Of a stretch of 64,000 nt of DNA, positions 1 to 12,082 are shown piece after piece. Made by a program: the position numbers and the translations under genes. The stretch covers positions 791,501 to 855,500 of the forward strand of contig CAJNDS010000846.1 in the NCBI GenBank assembly GCA_905221605.1, given 5' to 3'. The notes under the pieces are model-generated. The model did not search any database. It was not told the DNA's origin and saw only the letters and a program-made list of their open reading frames with translations. The stretch's first letter is position 1; each line of letters begins with the position of its first letter. The stretch is from Symbiodinium natans. Its lineage: Eukaryota; Sar; Dinophyceae; Suessiales; Symbiodiniaceae.

Positions 1-780
1 ACCCTCAACCCTAAACCCTAAGCCTCAAACCCATACCCGAAAACGCAGGCATGGTCCGTGACATCCTCAACCACTAAACCACGGGTGTCTACATGAGACT
101 ATGTAACTCCCCCACCCCCCTCCACCCTCCCAGTAAATGTATTGTCTTCAAAGAAGGGGATACCAGAAGTTTAAACCCCCCGCGATCACATCACACAGTC
201 TTGGGCAGGCTGCACTCAGGAACACGGGGTTGCCTTGGTCCTGCCAGCTTGAGCACATTTGGCTCATGGGCTTAGGGGCAGGGGCTTAGGTCTTGCAGTG
301 CAGAGCCCTCTGGGTTTGGGTTTGAGAGTGCTGGTTTCCTGCGACTTGAAACACACTCAAGCTGGGTGCCCAACCCTGCAGGGTCGAACATCAGGGGCTG
401 TAGGGCCTTGGGGGCCCTAGGGTGTCTTTGGGGCTCCTCGACTCCTACTTCCCGAAACCCGAAGCCCGAAGCCTTCAAACCCGAGGGCCTGTCGGGCCTC
501 GAAGCGCACCAACACCTCTCCTGGAATCCATGGGCTTGTGCAGGGTGTTGTTGAGAACCCTTAACTCCAAACCCTCAACCTCCGAAACCCTAGCTCCCTT
601 AACCCTCATCCCTAAACCCGGCATTTTGGGTTTGGAGGGTTCCAGGTTTAGACGCGCTGAAAAAGGGCTTCGGGCCTTCTTGGGCGGGCCTCAGCTCTGA
701 GTCCAAAGAACACGCGCGGCAGCTGGGGGGCTTCTCAGAGAGGGGCTCCCAAAGGACAGGGCTGGCGCAGGTAGCGGGAA

Positions 781-857
781 ATGCTTGGAGGGTTTAGGGT
801 TTAGGGTTTAGGGTTTAGGGTTTAGGGTTTAGGGTTTAGGGTTTAGGGTTTAGGGTG
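781..857. repeat. TTTAGGG array
   Basis: About ten clean plant-type telomere heptamers on the plus strand, interstitial, between unrelated unique sequences. Confidence 0.97.
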
Positions 858-1106
858 CACCAACCAAGACAATTGCGGCGCAAGGACTCCGACGCTCCAG
901 AAACGAGCGAGTTTCACTAGATTCAAGATCCAGGATCTGCAGTCCCAGCAGTCTGGTAGGCCACCGGGGCTCTATTTGAGTTTGCAAGCAAAAGTGTCCT
1001 TTGCGACGTGCTTCGGCAGTAGTGGGCTCTCCAAACACCATGCCTCGCCCAGCGATTGCGCAAGAACTGTGGAAGAAAAACGCCCCCATGGGAATAGGGT
1101 GACAAG

Positions 1107-1196
1107 TTGGGATGTTCCTTATCCTAACAGTCCTTAAGAGGGATTATAATGATTATAAAGTACCCCCCAACTATAATCCCTATTCAGGACTGTGGG
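1107..1196. repeat. MITE-1 copy
   Basis: About 90 bp bounded by TTGGGATGTTCC and containing TAACAGTCCTTA near the left and TTCAGGACTGT near the right, an imperfect inverted repeat. Same family as 5781-5880 and 28449-28531. Confidence 0.75.
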
Positions 1197-1199
1197 AGA

Positions 1200-2580
1200 A
1201 AACGCAAGAAACAAGCGCCCTCTGGACCGCAGCCAAGACACAGACAAGGTGGCACCGGGGATTTTGCAAAGAGTAGAGTGGGCCAAGTCGGTTTCATGGC
1301 CCCCGAAAGCTAGGAACCCGCACCCGTAGTGGCTTCGGCTCGGGACATCACCCAGACCCATTGACAACGAAACTGTGTCAGCACGATGTGATGCGAGGCA
1401 CGGTCAAGCCCTTCCTGCGTTAGCGGGATGAAGGAAACGGACCTCCAGTCATCTGAATGTCATCTACTTGGTGACTGAGCAAGAGCCCTAAACTCTAAAC
1501 CCGGTCAGCCCAGAGGAAAAATCCCCTTCCTTCCATGACAGCATCCTGTACATCAGGCAAGACACTTTTTCTATGTGAGAAACCCAGGAATGAATAAGGG
1601 CACTTGGAAGTGGATTGAACTGATAGGGACAAGAACAAAACCAGAGAGAAATAACAAAAACAAAAAACAGGGCCCATCTTACCCTGAAGCCCTTAAACCC
1701 TATAAACACCAAAACCCCATTCGAACGCCCAGACCCATTTCAACCTCCTGAACCCTAAAACCGTTCACCCCCAAAAAGCTGTTCTGTCTGTCGTCCCGGC
1801 CTATATCCCCCACACCAATGGCAATGGTCGGACCTGATGGGCCCTGGGCCAAGGAGCTTGCTCTAGGGCCGAGAATTACCATCCGTACACACACACACAC
1901 GAGATAAGCAATTGTATAATTGTAGCAGTCATCCACATAGCAATAACAACGATGAAAAGAATAATTGATGGAGCAGAGTCAGAAAGAATTGCAAGTAATA
2001 GACAGCAATAGACATAGTAGTAGCAATAGTGAGACCATAACAGAAACCGTAACCGTGATCAAATCATGGGCCCGTTTTGGCACCCTAAGCTATATCAGAA
2101 TCGGGACCTCGAAAGGACTTCGGGTTTGGGGTTTAACCTAGGACCTCGTACGCGCTGCCACGTCTAACAAATGACATACACTGCCGTCAGGATAGCAGCT
2201 GTCCAACCTGACCTTGACTCACACTTGTATCCCAAAAGTTTGGTCTGTATACAAGCATCAACACCCAGCGTTTCTCGCTTGCTTTTGGCTGTCTGCTTGG
2301 ACACATGTGCATGTCAGGAACTCTGCACACGTGTCTATTCCGTGCTGAGTTCATGGTGCGCGCATCCTGCTTTGATATCGATTTGAAACATTAATTACAA
2401 GCAATAGCTCTACAGTAGAAGTTCTGCACAGCGACCTCTTGCAGGTAGATTCCCTCCTGCCTGCACCGCAATATCGGCGGTCGCAAAAACAACATCCGCC
2501 GGAGCGAAGCCCTCAGGCAGCGCACCGCACGAGTTACCTCAATGAGAGGAGCATGGAGCGCGTAGAAAATACAACCTAAC
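1200..2580. other. No supported gene
   Basis: Mostly unique sequence with short ORFs on both strands that lack splice support; a small ACACAC tract at 1888. Nothing assigned. Confidence 0.5.
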
Positions 2581-2659
2581 AACATGCCTTGATTCAATGG
2601 CCAGCCCCGCTTGACACTGGTGAAGGACATGATGGAACACGCCGTGCAGCGCCGCGCCC

Positions 2660-3050
2660 CGCACCGCTCCGCCCCACCCCGCCCCACCACAAGAACGACA
2701 ACGACAACATCCCAACGACACAACAACGCAACACAACAAGGCACCAACGCGACAACTCACAATCACAACAAGCGTGCCAGCACAACAACACACAACAAGA
2801 CGACAACACAGCAATGCATCCACCCGACAATACAACAAAACAACACCACAGCAGCAGCAGCGGCGGCGGCTGCGGAAGCGGCAGCGAGCTACAGAAGCAA
2901 CAACAGCGCCAGAAGAACTATCGGCCGCGGCAACAGCACCAACAACAAGACTAACGCCCAGAAGAATAGACGGACAGCAACCTCGACAGCAAGACAGCAA
3001 CAACAGCAAGAACAGCAAGAACAGCAACAACAGCAATGGCAACCTGACAT
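2660..3050. repeat. CAA/CAG-rich low-complexity region
   Basis: Imperfect ACAACA and CAGCAG DNA, open in all plus frames (T/Q/N-rich) and on the minus strand (C/L/V-rich). No frame is favoured, so no gene is called. A 19-bp G run follows at 3193. Confidence 0.8.
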
Positions 3051-3239
3051 CCCATAGACCCAAAGCGCTGGCTTTCCAATCCCGGGACCCTGAGCTCTAC
3101 GCCTCTGAAAACTTGAGCCCTCTGGATGCAAGGTGCTGAAGTTCGCGGGAAGGCCCACTAAGTCTTCAACGTCTTCGAGGCTGACCTGCTTCGGGGGGGG
3201 GGGGGGGGGGGCTCGGCTTGGATGGCTCACGACTTTAGG

Positions 3240-5560
3240 GGTCTAGGGCTTAGGGCTGAAGGTTTAGGGTTTAGGATTTTGGGATCAGGCTGCATGGCAC
3301 TTGACTGTTTGAAGGTTTAGAGTTGACCCAGAATAAACCTGCCGCCAGCCCCTCCACATACCCACGCCGAAACCTCAGCCTTCCCCCGCAGCGGATTATT
3401 CATCAGTTTACGGGAACACCGACTCGAATTATCTTGGAACACAAGCACGTGACCCAAAGTTGCGTGGATTGAAGCCGCAGGCCACGTGTATCTGTGTTAG
3501 CGCTTTGTTTAGCCACCAGTAGCTTTAGGACCATGTCTTGATACCCTGTTTATGTCTAACAGCCAAAACCCTCAACCCCAAACCCTAAACCACTCCTTAA
3601 ACCTTAAATTCCTGAACCTGCCTCATGGGTTCTCAGGTCTGCGCTTGCAGGTGTGCGACTTGGAAGGACTTAGGGCACAGGATATGCGATCCTTGATGCT
3701 TGTGTGTTGGCTAGCCTTTTGGGTTGCTACCCTTTGCCCTCAAACCGAAACCGAAAGCCCTAACCCTGAAGCACTGTTCTTAACCCTTAGCGTTTAGCCT
3801 TCCCAAAAGGCCACCCCAGGTGCGTGCCAGGGGACGCTGAGATCAAAGGCATCGACGGCCGCCACTGGGGCCATGCGAACCACCAAGGGAGTAGCAGAGC
3901 CTTGGTGTCCTACTGGGCAACTACAGCCGTAAAGCGGGTACCCACCTCTAGTCCCCTCCCTGCCCACCGGGAGAAGTTTATTCGTTCTTGGTTGCATGTT
4001 CGCATGGTCCGAGAAGCTTGACACAGTTTCCTGCTGAATAATTCTGGGAAGAAACAACACAATTCCGGGTGACCGTGCTGACCGTGCTAGTCAGGATTTA
4101 GCATCACATGTGAAGATGCATGTCTGATGTTTACCTAGGGTAGTTGAATTAAGGGTCTCTCCAAGAATACGTGAACAAAAGCCCTCAAACACTGCAAAAG
4201 CCTATAGGGAACACTCGTTAGTTACTTGTTCGTCTGGGAAAAAGGATTGCTGAGGGTGCCAGTGGGGGTATGGGCTCAGGGACTCAGCCCCAGCCCACGA
4301 ATCCAGCCCACGAATCCAGTATCACCACCATGGCCCGCTCGCTGAATGCCACGTGATTAAACGCTCAAAAACACCTCAGGCACCGGGCTAGTGGCTTCGT
4401 TGATGGGTATGGGGTTGAGAGGAAGGAAGCACTGTCATCCTCAGCGGGGTAGAGAACCACCATATCCCTCGGTGCAAGGTTGCCATTCACGCCGGGCTGC
4501 CGCATCGAACGTCGCGGACAACACACGGCTGCCCGGCACGCAGAACGCGCTTGCTCCTGTATAGACATCATTTATATTTTATTGAGATATTATAACTATT
4601 GCAAGTGCAACTATTTCCCCTGCTTACTACTGCTAGGTCTGCAACTTCGGGAACTAGTCTAAGTCTAGAAACCCCCACACGCTCGACAAGCCTTAGGCGC
4701 CCAGCTGATTGACGCAGAGGTAGGAGGAGCTGGTGCTAAGTCCTAAGCCCTTATCAGCCCCACAACCCGCAAACCCTGATAGACTAGACCCTGCGCCCCT
4801 AACACCTAAACCCATGCAGCCCACAAACCCGCAAAGAGCCTTAAACTCTGAACCAGCCGGGGAATGGTCCTGAAGGTGATATCGCTGGTGAGCTGCAGCC
4901 ACCTTGCAGGCAAGGTTCGGCAGAGGGCTCAGGCACCCATGCATTGAATGGTTCACAGGGCTCAAGCACCAATGGACTGCAGGGAGTCGCAGCGGGGGGG
5001 CCCATAATCTCAGTGAAGGCACTGGCCCTGACGGTAGGGTGCAGTGAGTAGCAGCTGCGTGGCAGAAACCTCGCTTGGCTGCTGGGGGAGTGTAACCCTC
5101 AGGGCCACACCGAAACCCTAGATTGTTCTCAGGCTTCAAAGTCACTAGGGCGTTTAGGGTTTAGGGTTTTGGGTTTAGGTTGCTCAGCATTTGTAGCTGT
5201 CTTTGCCCAGCTCAAGTTGTGCCGCCCGACTCGGGCACTCTCAGAACTCAAGGGTTTTCATGGTTTAGGGGCGGTCCACTGACCTGCTAAATCTGGTCCC
5301 TTGTTTTTGGATCCCACCCCTATCTCCGCAACCTTAAAGGATTCAACTACACTCGACCCCTAAACAACCCTGAACCCTAAACCCTGAAGTCGACAAACCC
5401 TAAACACTCCAGGCTTCAACCCCCAACCCTTGTGAACCCAAACCGTAACTCTACACCCCTCAGCGCCATAAGCCCCAGAAAAACCATAAACTCTGAAAAC
5501 CCCAAATGGCCCCTGCCCTGTCCCAGACCCTACAGTCTGTAAACTTTTCAACTCTAAACG
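3240..5560. other. Sparse region, weak exon hints only
   Basis: Degenerate CCCTAAA text and short frames. The plus frame 3818-4018 (GDAEIKGIDGRHWGHANHQG) and the minus frame 4365-4510 (GVNGNLAPRDMVVLYPAEDD) look mildly protein-like, but neither has checked boundaries. Confidence 0.35.
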
Positions 5561-5567
5561 CTGAACC

Positions 5568-5652
5568 CTAAGCCCTAAACCCTGAATCCTAGACCCTAAA
5601 CCCTAAACCCTAAACCCTAGACCCTAAACCCTAAACCCTAAACCCTAAACCT
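5568..5652. repeat. CCCTAAA array
   Basis: About twelve heptamers with a few CCCTAGA or CCCTGAA variants; borders the exon at 5660. Confidence 0.95.
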
Positions 5653-5659
5653 TGTCCAG

Positions 5660-5757
5660 GCAACTGCAAACTTCTGACCTGGCGGAAGAGACTCCGCAAA
5701 GGTGACGATGAACTGGCCGCTACTCTCCTCGCAGCCGTAGCTCTGGGGCTTGATCCC
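5660..5757 (+). CDS. Probable exon, unknown protein
   Basis: Two bases, then NCKLLTWRKRLRKGDDELAA and TLLAAVALGLDP. Acceptor TGTCCAG/G directly after a CCCTAAA array. A MITE-1 copy begins 24 bp further on. Function not recognised. Confidence 0.55.
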
Positions 5758-5780
5758 AAAAACCCTTATAAACTCCGAAC

Positions 5781-5880
5781 TTGGAAGGTTCCCCCTTATG
5801 CTAACAGTCCGTAATAGGGTCTCTAGTACCCACTACTATAATCCTCATTAAGGACTGTTGGTATAAGGGGAACATCCCAA
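5781..5880. repeat. MITE-1 copy, most complete
   Basis: 100 bp with long imperfect terminal inverted repeats: left has CTAACAGTCCGTAA, right has TTAAGGACTGTTGG and ends GGGGAACATCCCAA. No coding capacity; non-autonomous element. Confidence 0.82.
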
Positions 5881-6109
5881 TCCTGAACCCCACAGACCCT
5901 ATAATTGCCCATGATTGCACCCTAAACCCTCAAGACCCATATGAAAAATAGAACTTGTATGCCTTCCACCATGCACCACAGCCCATGCCAAACAGAAAAA
6001 CGAACTTCTCATGGCTTTTGATCGTTCGGCATTCACAGACCCACAACACGTTTGAGGAGCCCCAATAGCCAGTCTTTGTGATTGTTTACCCTTTTGGGCA
6101 TTGATTCAC

Positions 6110-6295
6110 AGCTCCCAACCGAGGGCCAAAACAAGAGATTGTCACTCATTTGACGTGCTTCGGTTAAGGCCTTCGCAGCTTGAACGATTTTGGGCCTTCA
6201 CCATACCCCCAATCTAGGGCCGAAACATCGGGATTTTCGCAGGTTTGTGCCTTCACAGACCCCCAATCTAGGGCCAAAGCATAAGGATCGTTGCT
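6110..6295. repeat. About 60-bp tandem pair
   Basis: CCTTCAC...ACCCCCAATCTAGGGCC is present at about 6195 and 6250. Otherwise unique non-coding-looking DNA. Confidence 0.6.
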
Positions 6296-7262
6296 TAGGG
6301 TTTAGGGTTTGGGGTTTCGGGGTTTCGGCCTGTATCTCTTCGATGACCCCTGGCGCGCCAAAACGAACAGCGATACGTCCTCCCTGCACCTGCCCACGGG
6401 ACGCTTCAGATTGTCTGTGCATTGTGCGGCGAAGCTGCTACTGCTGACTAGGGTACTAGGCCCTTCCTTTTTTTGGGAGGGAGGAGGGTCGGGAGGGACG
6501 CCAGGGCAAGGGATCTGCAAACTGCGAGAGCTTCGACTGGGCCTACTTTCCGATGTTAGAGAGTGTTGGTTAAACATTCCCAAAAAAACCCTAGTTCCTG
6601 TAGACCCCAAGCCCAAAACCCGAAACCGACCCTAAACCTCAAACCCTAACCCCTAACCCCTAACCAACAGCAACCCTGGCAACCCCCCAAGATTCCCCCA
6701 TGATCCCCCCCCCTGAAACGAATCTGAGAGCCGAGCCGTCAGGTGTTCAGCGGCGTAGACCGCAGACCCTGGCACTAAACCTGACTCTGGGGGCTCTCCT
6801 TGTGGGGACTCTTTCGGGGGGTTTAGAAGCTATGCTTGGCGTGTGCTCGTTTAAAGCTCAGTTTGAGGGCTCTTCTTGCAGCGTGGGATTGAAACTTCCG
6901 CAACTCCATGTCATGGCCACTGCACCCAACTCACGCATCCCTGCAAACAGTTTAACCTGACCAGGTCCCACTGAAGGCGGTCAGCCGGCATCAGGTTGAA
7001 CGATACATGCTGATTAGCATGGTCCTCTCCAGTCGTCTTGAACAATTCCCGCCCCGACTCACTCTCAATAGAGGTTGACGTACACTGCCCTTCCATTCTT
7101 GCACCCCCTCACCCCCAACAACACTACCAGGATACGCCTCGTGAGCAAGGTTTAAAGGCTTTCAAGCGTGACAGAATTGCGGAAAGTTGCCTGCTCCATC
7201 AAAGCAACAAACTCGAAGCCCAGGGCATGATTCTAGAGGCCTGAAGCTGAAACTTTCGTAAG

Positions 7263-7577
7263 TTGAGAGTCCCCAGGCCCTCTACGCACCCCCTCTCTGT
7301 TGACTGCCCAGGGCCTGTCGCCACGCCGCCATCAGGCGACATTCTGAGGCGGCTCGACTACCCTAAGCCCCAAACCCTGCTGCATCAGTCGAACAATTAC
7401 TTTGGGGTTGTTGGGGGTCAGGGCTCAGGTGTGGGTGATGTCAAGCTGTGGGCACGTACCGGCGAATCCTGCGGCGTCATTGTCCTCTTGAGTGGTCTTT
7501 CATGGATCTCTACAGCGACTTGCATGAGCTGTGCACCGGCTGCACATCAATCGGCACTCCGAAGACCATTCCTGTGA
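7263..7577 (+). CDS. Possible exon(s), unknown protein
   Basis: 104-codon plus frame; the best part is NNYFGVVGGQGSGVGDVKLW, ARTGESCGVIVLLSGLSWIS, TATCMSCAP. The opposite strand has stops. It may belong with 7719-7901 and 8121-8255 in one plus-strand gene. Confidence 0.42.
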   Translation: MRVPRPSTHPLSVDCPGPVATPPSGDILRRLDYPKPQTLLHQSNNYFGVVGGQGSGVGDVKLWARTGESCGVIVLLSGLSWISTATCMSCAPAAHQSALRRPFL

Positions 7578-7718
7578 CATGAAGACTTTTTGACCAAATC
7601 GAGCTTGAATTGTTTGGAAGTTTGGGGGATGTTAGGGCTAAGGGGCCTTCACGGCTTAACGCCAGTTCCATCCTTTGAAGCAGCTGGCCCCTAGATTCGC
7701 CTCTCAGGTTGGGATCTT

Positions 7719-7901
7719 TTGAAAGGCTTTCTTAGAGGGCTGGGATCCGATGGTTTAGGGAGAATTCTTGAACCCCTTGCCGAGCATCGCCGCTTTTGCC
7801 GCCCTGACTTGGTGCGACATCACCGCCGTCATGGAAGACTGAGCCAACCCATCTTGATCGGAGTTCATGCAGAATTCGACAGCGATATACCCGAACCCTA
7901 A
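7719..7901 (+). CDS. Possible exon, unknown protein
   Basis: Plus frame GLGRILEPLAEHRRFCRPDL, VRHHRRHGRLSQPILIGVHA, EFDSDIPEP, ending in a CCCTAAA-like stretch. The opposite strand is interrupted by stops. Confidence 0.42.
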   Translation: MKGFLRGLGSDGLGRILEPLAEHRRFCRPDLVRHHRRHGRLSQPILIGVHAEFDSDIPEP

Positions 7902-8120
7902 ACCCTGATGCCTAATGTTCCACAACACTCGAACTCTCGAACAACATCAACTCAGGAATCGACCAAAGACTCCGCTTGGCATAACCTAAAGCATTGCGAG
8001 GGTGTGGCTCATGTGCATGAACACCTTACCTCCTGGCATCCTCCTGGTCTCCACGCACCAAGCTCCCCAAGCCTGAGTCTGGCCCCAAACCCTGCAACCC
8101 AGAACCCTACTTTAACTAGC

Positions 8121-8255
8121 AAGCTACGGCCCGGAAATGTTGGGGAGATCGTCACCCGACATTTGACATCCCTTGGAGCAGAGACCGGGATGATCCGGTG
8201 CATTGCAGATCCCTGGCGGCCTAGAGCCAACTTCGTCGAGAAGCTCGGGGCCTGA
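8121..8255 (+). CDS. Probable exon, unknown protein
   Basis: Plus frame KLRPGNVGEIVTRHLTSLGA, ETGMIRCIADPWRPRANFVE, KLGA to a TGA. Possible AG acceptors at ACTAG or AGCAAG. The same frame is open from 7908 (NVPQHSNSRTTSTQESTKDS...), which is less convincing. Confidence 0.52.
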   Translation, partial: KLRPGNVGEIVTRHLTSLGAETGMIRCIADPWRPRANFVEKLGA

Positions 8256-9462
8256 AAGCCCCCCCCCAAAGCCCCAAAATCCATCCCTTTAACCTCGAAG
8301 CTTTTGAAGGTTTTGGGGTGGCAAAGACAGGCCACCGTGCAAGCCTCACGCGTCGGCACCGTCACGCTGCATCTTGCAGCGCTTCGGCGAGTGTCAGGTC
8401 AGCCTAGCAGAATGCCACGATTAGGTGGGGGGTGTTTAGGTTTCCTTCTGGGGGTCTGTTGAAAAGTGGGACTCCTTATCGAGTTTCTCTATCTATGGTA
8501 AGGGAGCTTGAGCAGTGACAGTTGATTTCAAACCGGAAAAGTAAACGAGGGCCTTGGAGAGGATACCAAAGGAACGTTGCGGACAGGCCCCAGGATACCC
8601 TTGGATTAGTCAGGAACATGAACCAGCCCGGCTTCTGAGCTTGGCGCGGACATAAAAGGAAGCTGCGCAGCCCGTGGCGACACGAAGAGAGATGAGCTGA
8701 CTGAAAGGACCGTCCCCAGTGGAATCTGTAGAGGGTTCGAGGCTGCACCAGCACATGAAGCACGACAGGCTCAAGGGCCAGGGCACTTCACGGCAGCCTT
8801 CGTCGCCTTCGTCGCTTGGAGTGTCTCCATGGTTTGCGCAGCCCATGCTTTCGAGCGCTATGCTATCCAGCGAGCTTGGCCCAACGTTTGGCGCAGTCAG
8901 TGCCCAAAGCGGCGCGACGGCGACTGCGCGCTGCCGCAGAGCTCCAGCAGAAGCAGAGCTGGCTCCCTGTGCGCCAAGCAAAAGGCGGAGTACTATAGAG
9001 TTACCCCACCCCCGCCTCCGTTTCGACCCCCGTGACTTAAGAGCATAGTAAGCAAGCCTATCAACCTAGTATGGAGCCCTGGTTGTACCGCGATCCCTGA
9101 ACCTGGACCGCGAACCAGATAGAATCCTAAATCCCAGAACAAAGCGGCACAAAACCTACAGAGCCCCAACTAACCTGTCACATAGTAAACCTATGGAACC
9201 CGAACCAAACCTTTAGCCAAGTCCTAAGACCCTGAGCCCTCAACCCCAAACACCGAGGGCGCTGCTTACAGCTCCATCGACTTGGCAAGTTTGGGGTTGT
9301 AGTGTCGGAAGACCAGTGCGTCTGATAGCTGCATGCCTGGCATAGGGGTTTGGAGGTTCAGGGGTTCAGGGCAGGGGTTTCGGAGGAACTCAGCTCAAAA
9401 TACCAGGCCTGACAAGAAAACCCATTCCAGGCAGAAGCAAACTCAAAATCTGAAGCCCTAGA

Positions 9463-9503
9463 CTCGGGTTGTTATAAAACAAGTTGTTTTAAAACAACCC
9501 GAG
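9463..9503. repeat. 19-bp hairpin with 3-nt loop
   Basis: The left arm begins CTCGGGTTGTT and pairs in 18 of 19 positions with 9485-9503 around loop AGT. A third, similar arm (ACTTGTTTTAAAGCAACCCG) follows at 9504. No terminator or element is assigned. Confidence 0.75.
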
Positions 9504-9650
9504 ACTTGTTTTAAAGCAACCCGGGACGGAGCCCAGAAGCAAGGCCTCTTCTCATCTCGTGGGTCAACCTCGGGCTTTAGGGGAAGTGGGGCAAGGCCGG
9601 GGTGTGCTTGCCAGATCTGGTAGCCCCCCCGGGGCTTGAGCTGAAGGGAA

Positions 9651-9762
9651 GGTTTAGGGTTTAGGGTTTAGGGTTTAGGGTTTGGGGTTTAGGGTTTAGG
9701 GTTTAGGGTTTAGGGGTTAGGGTTTAGGGTTTAGGGTTTAGGGTCTAGGGTCTAGGGTCTTG
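9651..9762. repeat. TTTAGGG array
   Basis: About fifteen heptamers, the last few reading TCTAGGG. It follows the 9463 hairpin region by about 150 bp. Confidence 0.95.
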
Positions 9763-9918
9763 AAGACATCGTGCACACAAAAACCTCTAGAACTCCAGAC
9801 CTCCCTGAAGCTCTGAAAGCAGAGACCCAAATACACACCCCGCAAACACCCAGGAAGCCTAGTGCTACCCTAAACCCTAAACCCGAAATCCTAACTCCTA
9901 AACCCTAAACCCTAAACC

Positions 9919-10215
9919 CTAAACTCCAAACCATGAGGCCGCGGCGTGGTATAGGGATTCTTCATCGGATCCTGGCCCGGCGGGAAAGGCACGGTCTGGG
10001 ACGCGAAGTTCCGCCTTAGCCAAGCCCAGAGCGGATGGAGGGAGCTCTTCATCGCCGTCCACCGCAGCATAAGCGAAACCTGACCACGGCCTGAACAAAA
10101 CTCCAAAAATCATGCTTCCCTTCAGAGACAACCTAGAGAGGCTAAGCAGAGAGCGTGCCGGGGCTAGTAGGTAGATACAAGACTTTGGGTACTTCCTGCA
10201 AACCGTCGTGCGCAT
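9919..10215 (-). CDS. Possible exon, acidic segment
   Basis: 98-codon minus frame; best part FRPWSGFAYAAVDGDEELPP, SALGLAKAELRVPDRAFPAG, PGSDEESLYHAAASWF. It ends in a heptamer stretch. Confidence 0.36.
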   Translation of the reverse strand: MRTTVCRKYPKSCIYLLAPARSLLSLSRLSLKGSMIFGVLFRPWSGFAYAAVDGDEELPPSALGLAKAELRVPDRAFPAGPGSDEESLYHAAASWFGV

Positions 10216-10710
10216 CTTCTTGGCTCAGCGCCCGTAGCACTGCGTCGGGTGGTCGTCTGCTTGCACTGCGCCGAACCTGAAAGCCCAGATGCATGACGTC
10301 CTGTGCCTACCTTTCTTGATCATCTGCTGAACATATGGGTGCTGGAAAAATGCCATGTGCCATGCCACTCTGCGTGTGCGTTTGGGCATGGCCCTTGGGG
10401 CACATCAGTGATGGGGCAGTTCCACAGTAGTCACTGAACGCTCAACCCTGAACCCATATATTGGGGTTAGGGCAGGATTAAGACACGCAAGCACATGCGT
10501 GGGAACAGGGCCGCACCAAGAATGTAGGGACCTTCTGCAATACGAGTTTAGCAAGACAGAGATCAAAGTACGGCTGCATCTTCAACACCCTCTGAGCCTT
10601 CAAATCGTGTGACGCTCAGCGCCGCGTTCTCTCTCATTCGTCCCAGCCAGGCCCCGAGGCCAGGCCCCGGCCCAGGAAGAAGGCGCTCATTACCCTCAAC
10701 CCTTTAAGCC

Positions 10711-10797
10711 TAATATAGGTTCTTATAGTATATTTATAAAGGGGCCATAAGGGAATACTACTATAGTACTGTAAATATTCCGATCCCTATATTGCAC
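10711..10797. repeat. MITE-2 copy
   Basis: Core GGCCATAAGGGAATACTA and GTAAATATTCCGA, bounded by AATATAGG and CCTATATT. Lower GC than the surroundings. Related to 36887-36981 and 61024-61113. Confidence 0.72.
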
Positions 10798-10806
10798 ACT
10801 CCTTAG

Positions 10807-10966
10807 ATGTAGAAGAAGCCAGGCTCCCCGTGATCTTGCAAGCAATGGGCATGATCTCCGTGTTCAATCGGAAGACGCTGAAGTACGGCAGGCCAGTCCT
10901 GGAAAGTATCGATTGCGGGAATGGTGTCAATTACTTTGGAGCTGCAGGCTTTGATTGCCAAAGAAT
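10807..10966 (+). CDS. Probable exon, unknown protein
   Basis: Plus frame after acceptor CTTAG: VEEARLPVILQAMGMISVFN, RKTLKYGRPVLESIDCGNGV, NYFGAAGFDCQRM. A GC donor at GGCAG/GCCAG could end it near 10889. The alternation of helix and strand looks like a folded protein. A MITE-2 copy lies just upstream. Confidence 0.58.
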
Positions 10967-11029
10967 GGGGTTTTTGGGGTTCAGCTAAACCTCCAAACCA
11001 TCCACAGGAAAATAGTGGCTCTATATGTA

Positions 11030-11115
11030 TTTGTATCTATATATATATACATATATAAATATACAGCTACATATATCTATATATACATACAGCTACATAT
11101 ATATATATATATACA
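11030..11115. repeat. TA-rich microsatellite
   Basis: Imperfect TATATA with CATA and GCTACA insertions, 85 bp. Confidence 0.9.
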
Positions 11116-11863
11116 CCGGGTGTATGTTGGATTCGGGGTCGTCAGATCGAGGATGGTGTGTAGAAGATGCTCGGCTCTTGGACGCCCTGAGACTGGGTTT
11201 AGGGGTTTAGGGCTTAGGGGTATAGGGTTTAGGGTTTAGGGTTTAGGGTTTAGGGGTATAAGGTTTAGGGTTTAGGGGTTTAGGGCTGAGGGGTTTTCGG
11301 ATTCAGGGTTAGGGCCTTTTCTTGTGGCTGTGGGGTTTCGGACCGATGGTCTCCACCCAAGTGAAGACACTCTGGGCTTCGACTTCGAAACCGTGAATGA
11401 ACCTCAAACCCCCTACACCGAATCGCCGAACTCCAAGCCCTTAACCCGAAATCCCTCGTAGTCGAAGCCCTCAGCCCCTCACCCCCCACAAGCGAAACCC
11501 GAAACCAAACTTCGTGGGGGGCCTCCGAATATCACATTGGGGGTATGGTCGGGGGCACCGCGATTTCGGGAAATCCCCACATTCCTGTTTTAAATAACCA
11601 GCAAAACACGGAGCGCCAGTGCTCGACGCCGAAACGAGCCCACCCCGCAGACTGTCAGCAGCGGCTAACTAGGGTGGTTTGGGGCTCATAGGCATAGGGT
11701 GTGTTCAAGGTTCCGGCTTAAGGTTGAGGGTTTCGGGTGGTAACGTTGATGGCTTCTGAGGTTCCAGGGTTAAGGGCATAAGGTTCTGGAGAGCCTATAA
11801 ACACCCCCCAAACTGCCCTTGCTGAGCGACTGTCGGGTTGCGCTCACCCGGCCCTTGCCTGCC

Positions 11864-12082
11864 TCAGTCTCCTGGGCTAAATCGCATTGGCCGAGTCGTC
11901 AAACTGAAACGCGCAGCACTACCACAACTTCCAGCTCTGGTCGCTTGGGATGAGGCTTTCGGTTTCTGGATGATTTCGTACACTGCGAAAACCGTCCCGC
12001 TGTTGAAAAAGTCATCCACTACATGGTAAAGGAAGGCAGGGGTTACCATGACAGATTTCGAACCTGTAGGAACACTAACCAC
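11864..12082 (-). CDS. Possible exon, unknown
   Basis: Minus frame VTPAFLYHVVDDFFNSGTVF, AVYEIIQKPKASSQATRAGS. It contains a plausible helix-strand pattern; the plus strand also reads 63 codons. Confidence 0.36.
   Translation of the reverse strand: MVSVPTGSKSVMVTPAFLYHVVDDFFNSGTVFAVYEIIQKPKASSQATRAGSCGSAARFSLTTRPMRFSPGD

Noticed and set aside
1-780. Possible true chromosome end at the window start
   Set aside because: The first bases are degenerate CCCTAAA text without a clean array; similar arrays are found throughout, so nothing marks a telomere.
2539-3230. Several 113-174 codon ORFs (T/Q/N-rich plus, C/L/V-rich minus)
   Set aside because: CAA/CAG low-complexity DNA is open in most frames; no frame preference.
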